From NCBI GenBank assembly GCA_030606285.1, contig JAUWGS010000001.1, positions 62,001 through 126,000 of the forward strand: a stretch of 64,000 bases of DNA. The letters run 5' to 3'. Of the stretch, positions 50,540-58,676 are shown piece by piece; the stretch's first letter is position 1; each line of letters begins with the position of its first letter. This DNA comes from Planctomycetales bacterium (GTDB lineage: Bacteria; 4484-113). A program made the position numbers and the translations under genes. A model generated the notes under the pieces. It worked only from the letters and a program-made list of their open reading frames with translations. It ran no database searches and was not told the origin of the DNA.

Positions 50540-52849
50540 ATGATTGATAAAGTAATAAGAATCAAGAACGTTGGCTGCTTCAATGACTACGGTGCATTCG
50601 GTGACGTTTCGTTCAGGGGCGTCAATATCATCTTTGGCGAGAACGCTAAGGGCAAGACAACTCTTTCCGCAATCCTGCGTTCGTTGCAGACGGGTGATGC
50701 GAACCATATCGCCGAACGCCGCACGCTAGGTTCTGATAACGAGCAGTCCGTGGAGCTTCGAGTGAGCGATTCCACGAAACGGTATAGCGACGGTTCATGG
50801 AATGAGACAGTGCCGGAGATTGTCGTATTCGACCCTACATTTATTGAAGACAACGTTTATTCAGGTGCGTTCATTAAGCATGAGCACAAGAAGAACCTGT
50901 ACAACGTGGTCGTCGGCAAACAGGCGGTTGAGCTGGCGAAGGGCATTGAGCGAATAGATTCAGACGTGAGGCGCTTAAACGAACAGATGCGTGATACTTC
51001 GGAGCGAATCCGGGAGCTGGGCATAGGTGCCATGGATGTTGACACTTTCGTGACGCTCCCTGAAGTGGCAGACGTGGATAACCGCATTAGGCTTGCGGCG
51101 CAGACCGTGGCCACTCTAGAAAAGGCTCAAGACATTGCAGTGAAGGGTGAGTTATCAATAATACCAATGATTCCTTTCCCCGAAGCTGAATTAGCGGAGG
51201 TTCTCGGAAGAACACTGGAGGATCTTTCCGCTGATGCCGTCTTGAAGATAAGGCAACACATTCACCAATGCATGGATAATCAAGGTGAGGCTTGGATTAG
51301 CCATGGTATGAAGTACATCAAGGATGAACGATGCCCATTTTGCACGCAACTGCTTACAGGAATCGAGCTAGTCGATGCTTACCGAGGCTTCTTCGGTAGT
51401 TCGTACCGCGCGTTGAAATCACAAACAGATGGCTTGCACAGTAGGGTCAGCGAGGATATGTCCGACCGTGCTTTAATGAGAGTTCAGGGAGTCATTGAGA
51501 ACAATCGCGCCCTCGTGACCTTCTGGCGCGAGTTCGTGGAGGTCCAGTACCCGGAACTATCCTTCAAAGATATTCAGGGGCCGTGTCAAGCCCTAAGAGA
51601 ATGCTTGGATAGACTGCTGTCTAAGAAAAGAGAGTCTCCCTTGGAAAAGATTAAGCTTCACGATTCGATCTTGCCTTTGAGAAATAAATTCCAAGAGGTG
51701 ATGACGGCAGTTATTGCCTACAATGATCTACTGGGAAGCGTGAATAGCGCCATTGGAAAAAAGAAGGCGGAGGCTAAGACCGGCGATTTGAGACTGGCCA
51801 TGAAGAACCTAGGACAATTCAAGCTGGCAAGACTGCGGCATCAGGAGAAGCCGGCACAGAGATCGAAACAGTATATAAAGCTTCAACGTGAGAAGACGCA
51901 GCTTGAAATGGCAAAAGAGGAAGCTAAAGAGAGTTTGGACGACCTTACTGAAACGCTCTTTGAGACTTACCAGAAGACGATAAACGCTTATCTCAGCCGG
52001 TTTGGCGCAACCTTCTCCATCAGTGGTCTACGGAGAACGTACATAGGGGGGACCCCTAATGCCGGCTTTGCCCTAGTGATCAACAGCACAGAAGTGGATG
52101 TGAGTGACCCGGACACTCCGCCGGGAGAGGCCTGTTTCAGAAACACGCTTAGCTCTGGTGACAAGTCTACTCTCGCCTTCGCTTTCTTCTTGGCGAAACT
52201 CGACCAAGAGAGTGAATTGGAGAAGAAGATAATCGTCTTTGATGACCCGGTTTCCAGCCTAGACCATCACCGCAAGACCTGCACTGCACAGCAGATACTC
52301 TCCTACATCGACAAAGCCACTCAGATTGTGGTGATGTCACACGATTTGCAGTTCATTAAGGCGTTCTGGGATGGTTGCGACCAATCACGTGTGAAGGCCC
52401 TCGAGATCATCAGGGCCGAACGTGGTAGTGAAATCGTCGAATGGGACATCGAAGAGGCGCTGCAAGAGGATTACTACAGGAACTGCTTGTCCCTGTATGA
52501 TTACCTGGAGAAGGGCGCCGAAGGCAATGACTTGAGCGATATTGCTAGGCTTGGTAGGCCCATACTTGAGGGGAATCTTAGGAGACGTTTCCCTCGTCGC
52601 TTCCGACCAAGGGAGCAGATCGGGCAATTCATGCGGGAAATAGAAGCCGCGCAACAGGGAGATGAATTGTTCACCCTTAAGGGCGATTTCCTTAGTGAGT
52701 TGGATGCGCTAAACGAGTACTTCAGCAAGTATCATCACGACGAGGCCGGTGCGCTCTCCATTGAGGAACCCAATGATACCGAGTTGAGAGCGTATGTCCG
52801 GCGTCTGCTAGACTTCATCAAGGGCCTCCCAATCCAAGGTGCCTCCTGA
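50540..52849 (+). CDS. AAA_13-family SMC-like ATPase with internal CXXC
   Basis: A 769-residue ABC/SMC-type ATPase: Walker A GENAKGKTT (33-41), a long central coiled-coil region interrupted by C265-P-F-C268, a signature LSSGDKSTLAFAF, Walker B IIVFDD (ending 569) followed by PVSSLDHH, and the H-loop MSHD. This is the PrrC/RloC-like superfamily, whose members include anticodon nucleases and zinc-hook proteins. I cannot identify the anticodon-nuclease triad, so the activity is unassigned. The gene looks less G+C-rich than its neighbours, consistent with a transferred defence gene. TAGAAT at 50518-50523 may be its -10 box. Confidence 0.82.
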   Translation: MIDKVIRIKNVGCFNDYGAFGDVSFRGVNIIFGENAKGKTTLSAILRSLQTGDANHIAERRTLGSDNEQSVELRVSDSTKRYSDGSWNETVPEIVVFDPTFIEDNVYSGAFIKHEHKKNLYNVVVGKQAVELAKGIERIDSDVRRLNEQMRDTSERIRELGIGAMDVDTFVTLPEVADVDNRIRLAAQTVATLEKAQDIAVKGELSIIPMIPFPEAELAEVLGRTLEDLSADAVLKIRQHIHQCMDNQGEAWISHGMKYIKDERCPFCTQLLTGIELVDAYRGFFGSSYRALKSQTDGLHSRVSEDMSDRALMRVQGVIENNRALVTFWREFVEVQYPELSFKDIQGPCQALRECLDRLLSKKRESPLEKIKLHDSILPLRNKFQEVMTAVIAYNDLLGSVNSAIGKKKAEAKTGDLRLAMKNLGQFKLARLRHQEKPAQRSKQYIKLQREKTQLEMAKEEAKESLDDLTETLFETYQKTINAYLSRFGATFSISGLRRTYIGGTPNAGFALVINSTEVDVSDPDTPPGEACFRNTLSSGDKSTLAFAFFLAKLDQESELEKKIIVFDDPVSSLDHHRKTCTAQQILSYIDKATQIVVMSHDLQFIKAFWDGCDQSRVKALEIIRAERGSEIVEWDIEEALQEDYYRNCLSLYDYLEKGAEGNDLSDIARLGRPILEGNLRRRFPRRFRPREQIGQFMREIEAAQQGDELFTLKGDFLSELDALNEYFSKYHHDEAGALSIEEPNDTELRAYVRRLLDFIKGLPIQGAS

Positions 52850-53313
52850 GGCCGAGCCGGTAGAGCTAGGGGACTCGTCTTCTTGACAGTGGTGTCGCTA
52901 AGTGAGAGCGCATCCCCGTGTGCGCTGTAGCCACTTCCTCCACACCTGTCGACAATTCGTCTACACCCGGCTAGCGGCGGGGCGCGCTTCAGCTTAGCTC
53001 AGCGTCTGCGACAGATCTCCGAACTATCCCGCGAAGCGCGGGAAGAACGGGCAATTCGTGAATTGCCCCTACAGAAGATAAAGAGCCGGGCTGGTAAACA
53101 GCTGCCGGTCGTCAGCTGTCAGCCGCCAGCAAGACGAAGAAGCCGGGGTAAAGCCCGGCGTACTCATTGGGGGGATTGTGTCGAATCACGGCCGAGACCA
53201 GCCTACGTCAAGGCTCCGGCGGGCAAGCGCCCATGCCACCGCGAATGGAAACAGGTGCGGTGGCGGATGCCATTCCTGATAGAATGAGGTATTCACATCA
53301 AGGGGGAGGGACG
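52850..53313. repeat. Gene-free stretch with palindromes
   Basis: The stretch contains one minus-oriented TGTAGGG element (53049-53073, arms around CAATTCGTGAATTG), a GCCGGG..CCCGGC pair (~53086-53160) and a CAGCTGCCGG/CAGCTGTCAG repeat of the type also seen near 10785. A TAGAAT at 53279-53284 may serve the gene that follows. No other gene is seen. Confidence 0.65.
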
Positions 53314-53943
53314 ATGAAATACATTTTCACCATCATAACAGCGCTCGTCGCCGTGGGCATTCTGTCTGCTCAGGCGGTGCGCGCCGATTCGCCGATTACG
53401 TCAACGCCGTTTCACGAGGCGTATTTCGATCTCGCGATTGTCTGGGACGCGCTGGAATCGGGCGTGCTGGATCTGCGCATGGCGGAGTACCTGTCGTCGC
53501 CGGATGTGCCGATTGACGCCAAGGTTGCGGTGATAAACGCGCTCTCATGGGACATCGAGGGCAAGCATAATGCGGAGCTTTATGCGTCCTACATTGCGCT
53601 AAGAAGAGGCTGGTCGCTCTATGAGGTAGATGAGTGGCTGGCGGAGCTGACGGACGACGAGCTGTGCTGCCTGGGGTATCTGGCGGTGATGGACGACTAC
53701 TTCCATCCGGAAGAGGGCCTGCCGCTGCTGCAACTGGCGCACGAGTTCAAGCCGGAGAGCCTTACCATCAGGCTCATCTACGGACTTGCCAAGGCGCAGG
53801 CGGCGTTTGACGAGGACTGGGCCGATGTCTGGTCGGCGGTGAACGACGCCTTCGGCGGCGACGAGCTGGTAATCGACATGCGGCCAGCGGCGGTGGACAT
53901 TATCCTGGAATATATGAGCCTGTACGAGGAGTATGCAGAATAG
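53314..53943 (+). CDS. Hypothetical exported protein
   Basis: A 209-residue protein with a clear signal peptide (MKYIFTIITALVAVGILSAQAVRA, cleavage before DSP). The mature part is acidic and helical with TPR-like spacing (AEYLSSPDVPIDAKVAVINAL; GLPLLQLAHEFKPESLTIRLIYGLAKAQ). No family is recognised. The ATG at 53314 follows GGGGGAGGG; an upstream frame from 53167 is rejected because it runs through repeat DNA. It stands alone between two repeat-bearing gaps. Confidence 0.75.
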   Translation: MKYIFTIITALVAVGILSAQAVRADSPITSTPFHEAYFDLAIVWDALESGVLDLRMAEYLSSPDVPIDAKVAVINALSWDIEGKHNAELYASYIALRRGWSLYEVDEWLAELTDDELCCLGYLAVMDDYFHPEEGLPLLQLAHEFKPESLTIRLIYGLAKAQAAFDEDWADVWSAVNDAFGGDELVIDMRPAAVDIILEYMSLYEEYAE

Positions 53944-53988
53944 GGCGGGAACGCAAACGGGCAACGTCGGTGCTTGTGAAGTCTGTAG

Positions 53989-54010
53989 AGCCAGTGTATA
54001 CTAACTGGCT
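53989..54010. promoter_or_regulatory. Perfect inverted repeat upstream of the GGDEF gene
   Basis: Arms AGCCAGT and ACTGGCT flank 8 nt that include TATACT, a possible -10 box. A regulator bound here could occlude the promoter. Confidence 0.45.
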
Positions 54011-54066
54011 ATGGGAGGGGTGACATTTCCGGCAGTGGAGATGCCCCAGCCCTGTACGTTGAGGGG

Positions 54067-55344
54067 ATGTTTATAGCGAAACGGGGACCTGCGAATATGG
54101 AGGGAAAGATCGCGAACGATATTCTATGGACTAGGGTGAGGAGAATAACCCTCGGCGTCCTGCTCGTGGTCGGCTACTGGCTATTGAAAGCTACACTTGA
54201 CGCTTTCGTGTTCCAGGAAGGGAGCTGGGTTGAGCAGGTTATCGCGCCGGCACCACAAGAAATCTGGACGCGTTCAGTGGTTGTGGCTCTGCTGGTTGTG
54301 CTATGCGTTTCTTACTACTATGCCACGCTGAGGCAAAGTGGAGCAGAGAAGGTACTACGCCAGACCCAGGTTCGACTAGCAGTCCTGCTGGAGAACCTGC
54401 CGAAGGTTGTGCTGTACGAAACCGGAGGCGGCAGGGAATTCATATCAGAGAACATCCTGGATTGGCTGGGGTACTCGGCGGAAGAGCTTACCAGGAGCCG
54501 AAGCTCATTCGTAGGCCTTATCCATCCGGAGGATGAACCGAGGCTAAAGAAAGAAGTGAGGGCATGGCACGATGCCGGAGAGGCCGACTGCCTGACTATG
54601 CAGTTTCGGGTGCGCCGCGCGGACGGTGAGTACATCTGGGTTGAGGACAGGATGGTTCTGGTAAGACCCAGGAACGCCAGGAAATACATGGCTGGAGTGA
54701 TGGTAGACATCACCGAGCGAAAGCTCGCGGAGCAGCAAATCCACGAGATGGCAACTCACGACAGCCTGACGGGGCTGCTCAACCGGCGAGAGTTTCATCG
54801 CCTGTTGGCTCACGAGATTGAGCGCGCCGGCCGCTATCATCGTGTGTTTTCCCTGTTGATGATTGATGTTGACCGTTTCAAGAACGTTAATGACACGTAC
54901 GGCCACCTGGCGGGTGATGAGGTCCTGAAGAGTGTCGTTGAGACCATCAAGGAGGGTCTCCGGACTATCGATGCAGCTGCCCGATACGCTGGCACAGGGA
55001 TAGCTGTCCTGGTGCAGGAGAAAGGTGAAGAGAGCGCATCTGCTGCCAGGTATGGAGGCGAAGAGATGGCAATCCTGATGCCGGAGACCGACAAGCAAGG
55101 ATCCACGCTCGTCGCAGAACGTATCCGCAAAATGGTTGCTGAGACAGCCGTCACGATTGAGTCGGGCGAGTCAGTCAGCGTGACCATCAGCATCGGGGTG
55201 GCTACATTCCCCGAAGACGGCATCGGGGAACGGGAGATACTGGCAGCTGCCGACGTGGCTCTCTACGCAGCGAAGGATGCAGGTCGTAACAAGGTTAGAG
55301 TATCTCAGCCCGAGGAATCAGAAGAGGCTCCAGTCGAGCTGTAG
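54067..55344 (+). CDS. Membrane-bound PAS-GGDEF protein (diguanylate cyclase candidate)
   Basis: A 425-residue protein: two membrane segments (~27-45 and ~69-86), a PAS domain with PAC motif (~105-225: ISENILDWLGYSAEELTRSRSSF ... GEYIWVEDRMV), then a GGDEF domain (~238-410: HDSLTGLLNRREF, DVDRFKNVNDTYGH). The active-site loop is GGEEM, not GGEEF, and is preceded by an extra ~22 residues (AARYAGTGIAVLVQEK) that look like a degenerate duplicate of the loop. c-di-GMP synthesis is likely but not certain. ATG 54097 is an alternative start. Confidence 0.87.
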   Translation: MFIAKRGPANMEGKIANDILWTRVRRITLGVLLVVGYWLLKATLDAFVFQEGSWVEQVIAPAPQEIWTRSVVVALLVVLCVSYYYATLRQSGAEKVLRQTQVRLAVLLENLPKVVLYETGGGREFISENILDWLGYSAEELTRSRSSFVGLIHPEDEPRLKKEVRAWHDAGEADCLTMQFRVRRADGEYIWVEDRMVLVRPRNARKYMAGVMVDITERKLAEQQIHEMATHDSLTGLLNRREFHRLLAHEIERAGRYHRVFSLLMIDVDRFKNVNDTYGHLAGDEVLKSVVETIKEGLRTIDAAARYAGTGIAVLVQEKGEESASAARYGGEEMAILMPETDKQGSTLVAERIRKMVAETAVTIESGESVSVTISIGVATFPEDGIGEREILAAADVALYAAKDAGRNKVRVSQPEESEEAPVEL

Positions 55345-55402
55345 CTTCCAGTCCTGCTCAGACTCCAACTGCGCGCCGTCAATGTTTTAGCTCTCGTCGC
55401 GT

Positions 55403-56470
55403 TTACCGCATCTCGGCGGCTTTGCCAAAGGCCTGCCAGAAAGGATCCACGCGGGGGTGTTTGAGAACAGTCTTTTTGCCCTCAATGAAGACGTTCATAC
55501 CTTCTTCCTTTGGCACGACTTCACCAACTATGGAGGTTAGGATGCCTTTATCATTCAGGCGTTTCTCTACCTCCTGGGCCTTGTGCGGGCGGACCGTGGC
55601 GATCAGCGTTCCCTCGCTGATGGAGGAGTAGGGGTCAATGCCGAAGAGGTCACAGACTTTTGCGATGACCGGTTGCAGGATGATGTCCTCCTTGTGGATT
55701 ACCATCCCCACCACTGATGCTTCGGCGACTTCGAAGAGCCCACCCCAGACACCACATTCGGTCGCATCGTGCATGGCTGTAACACCTTCGTCGCGCACTC
55801 CGACCTCCACTGCGGTCAGCGCGTCCTCGACAACACTCATCTGCCAGAAGACCTCTTCAGCCTCCCGCGCCGTCTTCTCACCGTAGGCCTCGGCAACACG
55901 CTGCGGATAGGTGCATGCGAAAAGGCCTGCTGCCTCGACAGCAGCTCCCTTGGTGATGATGATGCGGTCGCCGACGCGCGCCATTGCCGGCGTAATGTAT
56001 TTATCCGCAGACCCGATGCAAATGACGGTGGCTCCACCGACCATCGGATACTCGCAGCCTTCGTATCTGCCCGTGTGGCCGGACACAATCGCCATGCCCA
56101 TCTTCTCGCTCTCGCGGTGGATTACGCCCCACATTGTCTCCAGCTCGTCGCGAGTGATACTCATAGGGAGATTGAGGTCGATAGTCATGTAGGTTGGCGG
56201 CAGGCCCGAGGTCACTGCATCACTGGCGAGAATGTGCACAGCGAACCATGCGCTGCGCTCCCAACCGTACGGTGGCACGATGAACACAGGATCGGTCGTT
56301 GTGATCATCACCTGGCCTTGGCCCAGATCGCAGACGCCGATGTCAATCCCGTGCTGCGGTCCTACAAGCACAGTACTGCGCTTGCGGCCGAGCTGTGGAA
56401 GGATAATCTCGTTGAAGATCTCCGGCGAGACTTTTCCGATGGGCGGAAGTTCGGATTTGGCGTTTCCCAT
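55403..56470 (-). CDS. AIR-synthase/HypE/ThiL-superfamily protein under TPP riboswitch control
   Basis: A 355-residue PurM-fold ATP-binding enzyme. The N-terminal half has the dimer-forming strand region GIDIGVCDLGQGQVMITTTDPVF, analogous to the DDA-type motif of ThiL and HypE. A helix follows (AVHILASDAVTSGLPP), then VSGHTGRYEG (the SGxT/GDT-like motif) and, in the second half, MHDATECGVWGGLFEVAEAS and SISEGTLIATV. It is not a canonical ThiL: motif residues differ and it is longer. The upstream TPP riboswitch implies a role in thiamine supply, for example as a phosphate kinase in synthesis or salvage. CAGGGAG lies 6 nt before the ATG. Confidence 0.85.
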   Translation of the reverse strand: MGNAKSELPPIGKVSPEIFNEIILPQLGRKRSTVLVGPQHGIDIGVCDLGQGQVMITTTDPVFIVPPYGWERSAWFAVHILASDAVTSGLPPTYMTIDLNLPMSITRDELETMWGVIHRESEKMGMAIVSGHTGRYEGCEYPMVGGATVICIGSADKYITPAMARVGDRIIITKGAAVEAAGLFACTYPQRVAEAYGEKTAREAEEVFWQMSVVEDALTAVEVGVRDEGVTAMHDATECGVWGGLFEVAEASVVGMVIHKEDIILQPVIAKVCDLFGIDPYSSISEGTLIATVRPHKAQEVEKRLNDKGILTSIVGEVVPKEEGMNVFIEGKKTVLKHPRVDPFWQAFGKAAEMR

Positions 56471-56535
56471 TACACACTCCCTGATACTGATTTGCCAGCG
56501 CCGGGGAACTCTGGGAACTTGCCCTTGCAGGAAGC

Positions 56536-56632
56536 CGTTTTCCTACGCCGGTATTGCCCGGTTCAGGTTCAAAGGGTCTACCCGCCAGCGGCGGGCAAAG
56601 CTCTCAGCCCCGTTCAGGAGCTCCCCTAACGA
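56536..56632 (-). promoter_or_regulatory. TPP (THI-box) riboswitch
   Basis: The minus strand reads TTAGGGGAGC...GGGGCTGAGAG, a variable P3 stem (GCCCGCC/GGCGGG), then GACCCTTTGAACCTGAACC, CCGGGCAATACCGG and GCGTAGGAAAA. These are all the conserved THI-box blocks in order. The 3' edge (GTAGGAA) can pair with TTCCTGC (56527-56533), and the overlapping CTTCCTG (56528-56534) can instead pair with the ribosome-binding site CAGGGAG (56477-56483). That layout gives a translational switch. No T-run terminator is seen. Confidence 0.93.
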
Positions 56633-56682
56633 CCACGAAGAGGATACCATTTACCTGCAGTGTGTTCAAGGGCAGATGCTGG

Positions 56683-57786
56683 CTAGCGGTTTCGCACGCG
56701 TAACAATCCCATGCCCACAACGAAGACCGCGAGGTTTGGGATCCACGCGGCGAACGCAGGGTCTACAATCCCGCCACGCCCCATCTGCACTGCAACGGTG
56801 TAGAGGAAGAAGTATCCAAGGACGATAAGGAGCGAGAATCCCAAGCCCATGGAAGTTGACGCGCGCTGGGGAATAATGGCCAGTGGAACCCCGATGAGCA
56901 CAAAAAACAGGGATGCGAAAGGTATGGAGAACTTGAAGTAGTAATCCGTCTGGAAGCGCCGGATGATGCTGATATCCAGCCCCGATTCCCGCTGGTAGTG
57001 GATGAGCCGGCGAAGGTCGAAGACGGAAAGCTCCATGGGGTCTTTGCTCCGTTCAGCGATTGACGCCGGGCTGAGATCGAACTCAGGGACGTTCCATTCC
57101 TTGAACCGGGTTGTGACAACGCCTTCTTCGAGGAAATTGTAGACCTTACCGTCGTAGAACTTCCACTCCTCGCCGGTCCAGGACGACGTCTCGGCGCTTA
57201 GATGCCAGGTCGTCTCGTGCGTCTGAGGATCGAAGCTCAAGAGATTCAGATTCTCCAGTGTCTCGCCTTCGAGACTCTCAGCGACCAGGAGGTAACTCAG
57301 GTAGCCTTTACGGTAGAAGGGGAGGTTCACCTTGGCTTCCTTCACCGTACCGGTTTTTTCACGGATAACCCGTTGCTTGAGCATTTCGAGCTGATGATTG
57401 GTGTATGGCGCTATCCATTCATTGAGGATAAACGTAACAAGCGCCAGAACCAGCGCGAAGTAGAGGATGGGCCACGTAATGCGGTAGAGGTTAACCCCTG
57501 CGGACCGGAGAGCGGTAATCTCGGCGTCGCCGGATAAGCGGCCGACCGCCAGGAGCGTTCCCGTAAGCATCGCCATAGGGAATGTGAAAACGATCCACTG
57601 GGGAAGCGAGAGGAACAGCATCGCAAAGAACACGTCTGCGCCTACACCATACCTGATCAGGAAGGAAAGCAGGGGCTTGAGCAGTGCTGCGCCAATGATG
57701 AGGATGATGAAAGCGAAGAGCGCGAACAGAAACGGCGGGATGAGTTCTGCCATCACAAGCCGGTCTAAGCGCTTTAGCACCGCCAT
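56683..57786 (-). CDS. lptG: LptF/LptG-family lipopolysaccharide export permease
   Basis: A ~367-residue YjgP/YjgQ permease with three N-terminal and three C-terminal membrane helices around a periplasmic beta-jellyroll (~130-260: YLSYLLVAESLEGETLENLNLLSFDP, WKFYDGKVYNF). Together with LptB and partners it moves LPS or a related lipid from the inner membrane, so it supports an outer membrane. F versus G cannot be settled here. The open frame to 57924 is unlikely. ATG 57786 is given, but GTG 57780, 8 nt after TAGAAT, fits the leaderless pattern better. Confidence 0.88.
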   Translation of the reverse strand: MAVLKRLDRLVMAELIPPFLFALFAFIILIIGAALLKPLLSFLIRYGVGADVFFAMLFLSLPQWIVFTFPMAMLTGTLLAVGRLSGDAEITALRSAGVNLYRITWPILYFALVLALVTFILNEWIAPYTNHQLEMLKQRVIREKTGTVKEAKVNLPFYRKGYLSYLLVAESLEGETLENLNLLSFDPQTHETTWHLSAETSSWTGEEWKFYDGKVYNFLEEGVVTTRFKEWNVPEFDLSPASIAERSKDPMELSVFDLRRLIHYQRESGLDISIIRRFQTDYYFKFSIPFASLFFVLIGVPLAIIPQRASTSMGLGFSLLIVLGYFFLYTVAVQMGRGGIVDPAFAAWIPNLAVFVVGMGLLRVRNR

Positions 57787-57788
57787 CG

Positions 57789-57794
57789 ATTCTA
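57789..57794 (-). promoter_or_regulatory. -10-like box of the lptG-like gene
   Basis: TAGAAT on the minus strand, 2 nt before ATG 57786 and 8 nt before the in-frame GTG 57780. Confidence 0.35.
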
Positions 57795-57835
57795 GCACAG
57801 CACCTGCTATACTCTTGCGGAACTGGAGACGCGAT

Positions 57836-58666
57836 ATGCCGGAACTCCCAGAAGTTGAACAGGTGCGGCGGACTTTAAGCCCGAAACTGGTCGGGCAGAC
57901 AGTGTCGTCCGTGCGCATCTTCAATCCCGAGCGTATATTTGAGGTAACACCGGTTCAGTTCCGGCGGGGCATAGTTGATAGCCGGGTCAAGAAGCTCTCA
58001 AGGCGCGGGAAGTATCTCCTGATGCAAACCGACAACCAGCACACTGCGCTCATCGGGCTTGGAATGACGGGGCGCTTTATCGTAGAGCCCGACTTGGAAC
58101 CACTTGAGTATCTGGTAGTTGCGTTCAGTCTTAAGCGCAACCGGATTGTGAAGCTGTACGACATGCGTCGGTTCTCGCGGATCTCACTCGCTGAGACCGG
58201 CAAGATAAAGGAACATCCCTTCCTTGCGCACCTGGGCTACGAGTTCGACGACAAACAGCTTACTCCCAGCGTTTTCTGCAAGGAGCTGCAGCGCTTCCGC
58301 AACAGGAATATAAAGGGCGTATTGCTTGACCAGAGCGTGATTGCAGGGCTCGGTAACATCTATGCCAGTGAAGTGCTCTTCGGCGCGAAGCTCAGTCCTG
58401 AGCGCGAAGCACACACTCTGAACTTGAAAGAATGTAGTGTGCTGCTGGGCACAATGCGCAAGATCCTTCGCAAGGCGATTGAGATGGGCGGAACCACTAT
58501 TCGGGACTTCCGCGACGCAGACGGGAAGAACGGGCGCTATGCGAAGGAACTCAAAGTGTACTTGCGCGAGGGGCAGCCCTGTACCCGATGCGGCACGAGT
58601 TCCGAAATAAAGCGCATTGTACTGGGCGGCCGTAGCACATTTTACTGCCCCCGCTGCCAGAAGTGA
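57836..58666 (+). CDS. mutM: Formamidopyrimidine-DNA glycosylase
   Basis: MutM (Fpg) removes 8-oxoguanine and formamidopyrimidines. The 276-residue protein begins MPELPEVEQVRR with the catalytic P2 and E3, carries the conserved lysine K59 in RRGKYL, the H2TH region (LDQSVIAGLGNIYASE) and a C-terminal four-cysteine zinc finger (CTRC...CPRC). The frame is open upstream to 57584, but the N-terminal Pro must follow the initiator Met, fixing the start at 57836. GGAG precedes it and TATACT lies at 57808-57813. Confidence 0.96.
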   Translation: MPELPEVEQVRRTLSPKLVGQTVSSVRIFNPERIFEVTPVQFRRGIVDSRVKKLSRRGKYLLMQTDNQHTALIGLGMTGRFIVEPDLEPLEYLVVAFSLKRNRIVKLYDMRRFSRISLAETGKIKEHPFLAHLGYEFDDKQLTPSVFCKELQRFRNRNIKGVLLDQSVIAGLGNIYASEVLFGAKLSPEREAHTLNLKECSVLLGTMRKILRKAIEMGGTTIRDFRDADGKNGRYAKELKVYLREGQPCTRCGTSSEIKRIVLGGRSTFYCPRCQK

Positions 58667-58676
58667 GGTCGTACTG

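Noticed and set aside
50540-52849. Calling the AAA_13 protein an RloC/PrrC anticodon nuclease
   Set aside because: I could not place the Arg/Glu/His nuclease residues with confidence, and no linked type I R-M genes are present.
55403-56470. Annotating the riboswitch gene as thiL or hypE
   Set aside because: Superfamily motifs are shared by ThiL, HypE, PurM and SelD, and specific residues of each differ here; only the riboswitch points to thiamine.
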